This document shows positions 11,319 through 11,555 of a stretch of 11,555 nucleotides of DNA, piece by piece. The stretch is taken from the NCBI GenBank assembly GCA_035510775.1, contig DATKGP010000009.1, forward strand, positions 1 to 11,555, given 5' to 3'. Source of the stretch: DATKGP01 sp035510775 (lineage in GTDB: Bacteria; Patescibacteriota; UBA1384; 2-12-FULL-50-11). Numbering within the stretch: the first letter of the stretch is position 1; every line of letters begins with the position of its first letter. The notes beneath the pieces were generated by a model. It did no database searches. It saw only the letters and a list, made by a program, of their open reading frames with translations, and was not told where the DNA came from. Both the position numbers and the translations under genes were made by a program.

Positions 11319-11555
11319 GAGTCCACCGCTAATCGCCCGAGAGGTTTTGTGGGGGTGATTGGCGGATGGTGCTACTCACTCATCATCGTTTCGGCGTTCT
11401 AGGAGGGCGCCACAGACCTTGATTGTCAGAGCACTTTAGGAACGGTGGCCGAAGGCCGCTAAAAAGATCAAAATACGGCGGGTAATCCCTCGCCGGATGT
11501 CGTCCACTGTGGCGACAAAACCCTGTCGGGGGCAGTCAGCAGAGCTCTCCCCCCC
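11319..11555 (+). ncRNA. Candidate structured RNA, unidentified, cut by the right edge
   Basis: There is no substantial coding frame after ileS, but hairpins follow one another. The first is a 13-bp stem with two G-U pairs (11326-11338 with 11353-11365), extended by GAGT/ACTC (11319-11322, 11374-11377). Then come GGCG/CGCC (11393-11396, 11408-11411), GGCC gaa GGCC (11447-11457), CGGCG/CGCCG (11476-11480, 11491-11495), GTCGtCCA/TGGcGAC (11499-11506, 11510-11516), and GGGGG/CCCCC (11528-11532, 11549-11555). A promoter precedes it at the right distance. Landmarks of tmRNA (the TTCGAC motif), RNase P RNA (GAGGAAAGTCC) and SRP RNA are absent. It may be a regulatory leader of a gene beyond the window or a free RNA. 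A 13-codon frame with AGGAGG (11301-11306, ATG 11317, stop 11358) overlaps the first hairpin and is an alternative reading as a leader peptide. Confidence 0.45.

Noticed and set aside
11351..11375. GGGGGTGATT resembling the 5' end of tmRNA
   Set aside because: These bases are fully paired in a 13-bp hairpin with upstream sequence, and the conserved TTCGAC that should follow is missing.
11495..11540. GTCCAC and GACAAAACCC resembling the 3' conserved region of RNase P RNA
   Set aside because: The following GGCTTA is absent and no GAGGAAAGTCC partner is present upstream.
1..11555. Alternative genetic code with TGA as Gly
   Set aside because: Sigma, pilin, small hypothetical and ileS genes all stop at TGA right at a terminator, overlap or promoter, so TGA is a stop.
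1..11555. CRISPR array, insertion sequence or transposase
   Set aside because: No regularly spaced repeats and no transposase, integrase or recombinase motif was seen.

Overview
The window most likely comes from a member of the Patescibacteria (Candidate Phyla Radiation) or a similarly streamlined bacterium. This is inferred from several features together. The aminoacyl-tRNA synthetases are isolated single genes rather than parts of operons. Housekeeping genes appear leaderless, with -10-like hexamers 6 to 9 nt before the start codon and no Shine-Dalgarno. The IleRS is of the eukaryote-like type 2 form, the response regulator is a lone receiver domain, and several proteins match no family I recognise. 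TGA ends several genes cleanly, so the standard code applies, not the TGA=Gly code of some CPR lineages. No 16S gene is present to fix the phylum.

Layout, left to right. (1) 3-1541 is the C-terminal part of a P-type (P2-like) cation ATPase that runs off the left edge, followed by a single-domain response regulator (1559-1936). (2) 1937-2714 holds no convincing large gene. It has a run of strong hairpins (about 1983-2376) lying between two copies of a terminator-like hairpin that share 24 identical bases, a short C-terminal remnant of a second response regulator, and a possible minus-strand micro-ORF. (3) tRNA-Glu(CUC) follows, then the 3' part of a different tRNA lying inside a near-perfect 20-bp inverted repeat. 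(4) Next come a divergent sigma-70 family factor with a canonical promoter, Shine-Dalgarno and terminator, and a membrane-anchored protein with a possible degenerate P-ATPase-like domain. (5) hisS is on the plus strand, convergent with (6) a three-gene minus-strand operon (7896 to 6067). In transcription order it encodes a membrane thiol oxidoreductase with a thioredoxin-like domain (VKOR-like), a type IV pilin-like protein with four cysteines, and a secreted protein with ten mature cysteines. (7) A small coiled-coil-rich hypothetical gene is divergent from ileS. (8) Downstream of ileS, a TTGACA promoter leads into a heavily structured region, a candidate non-coding RNA cut by the right edge.

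The most attractive candidate system is the minus-strand operon. A disulfide-forming membrane enzyme is translationally coupled to two exported proteins with even cysteine counts, which suggests a dedicated surface-disulfide or pilus module. The second is the RNA-rich, tRNA-associated region that precedes the divergent sigma factor. The leaderless versus Shine-Dalgarno split between housekeeping and accessory genes runs through the whole window.
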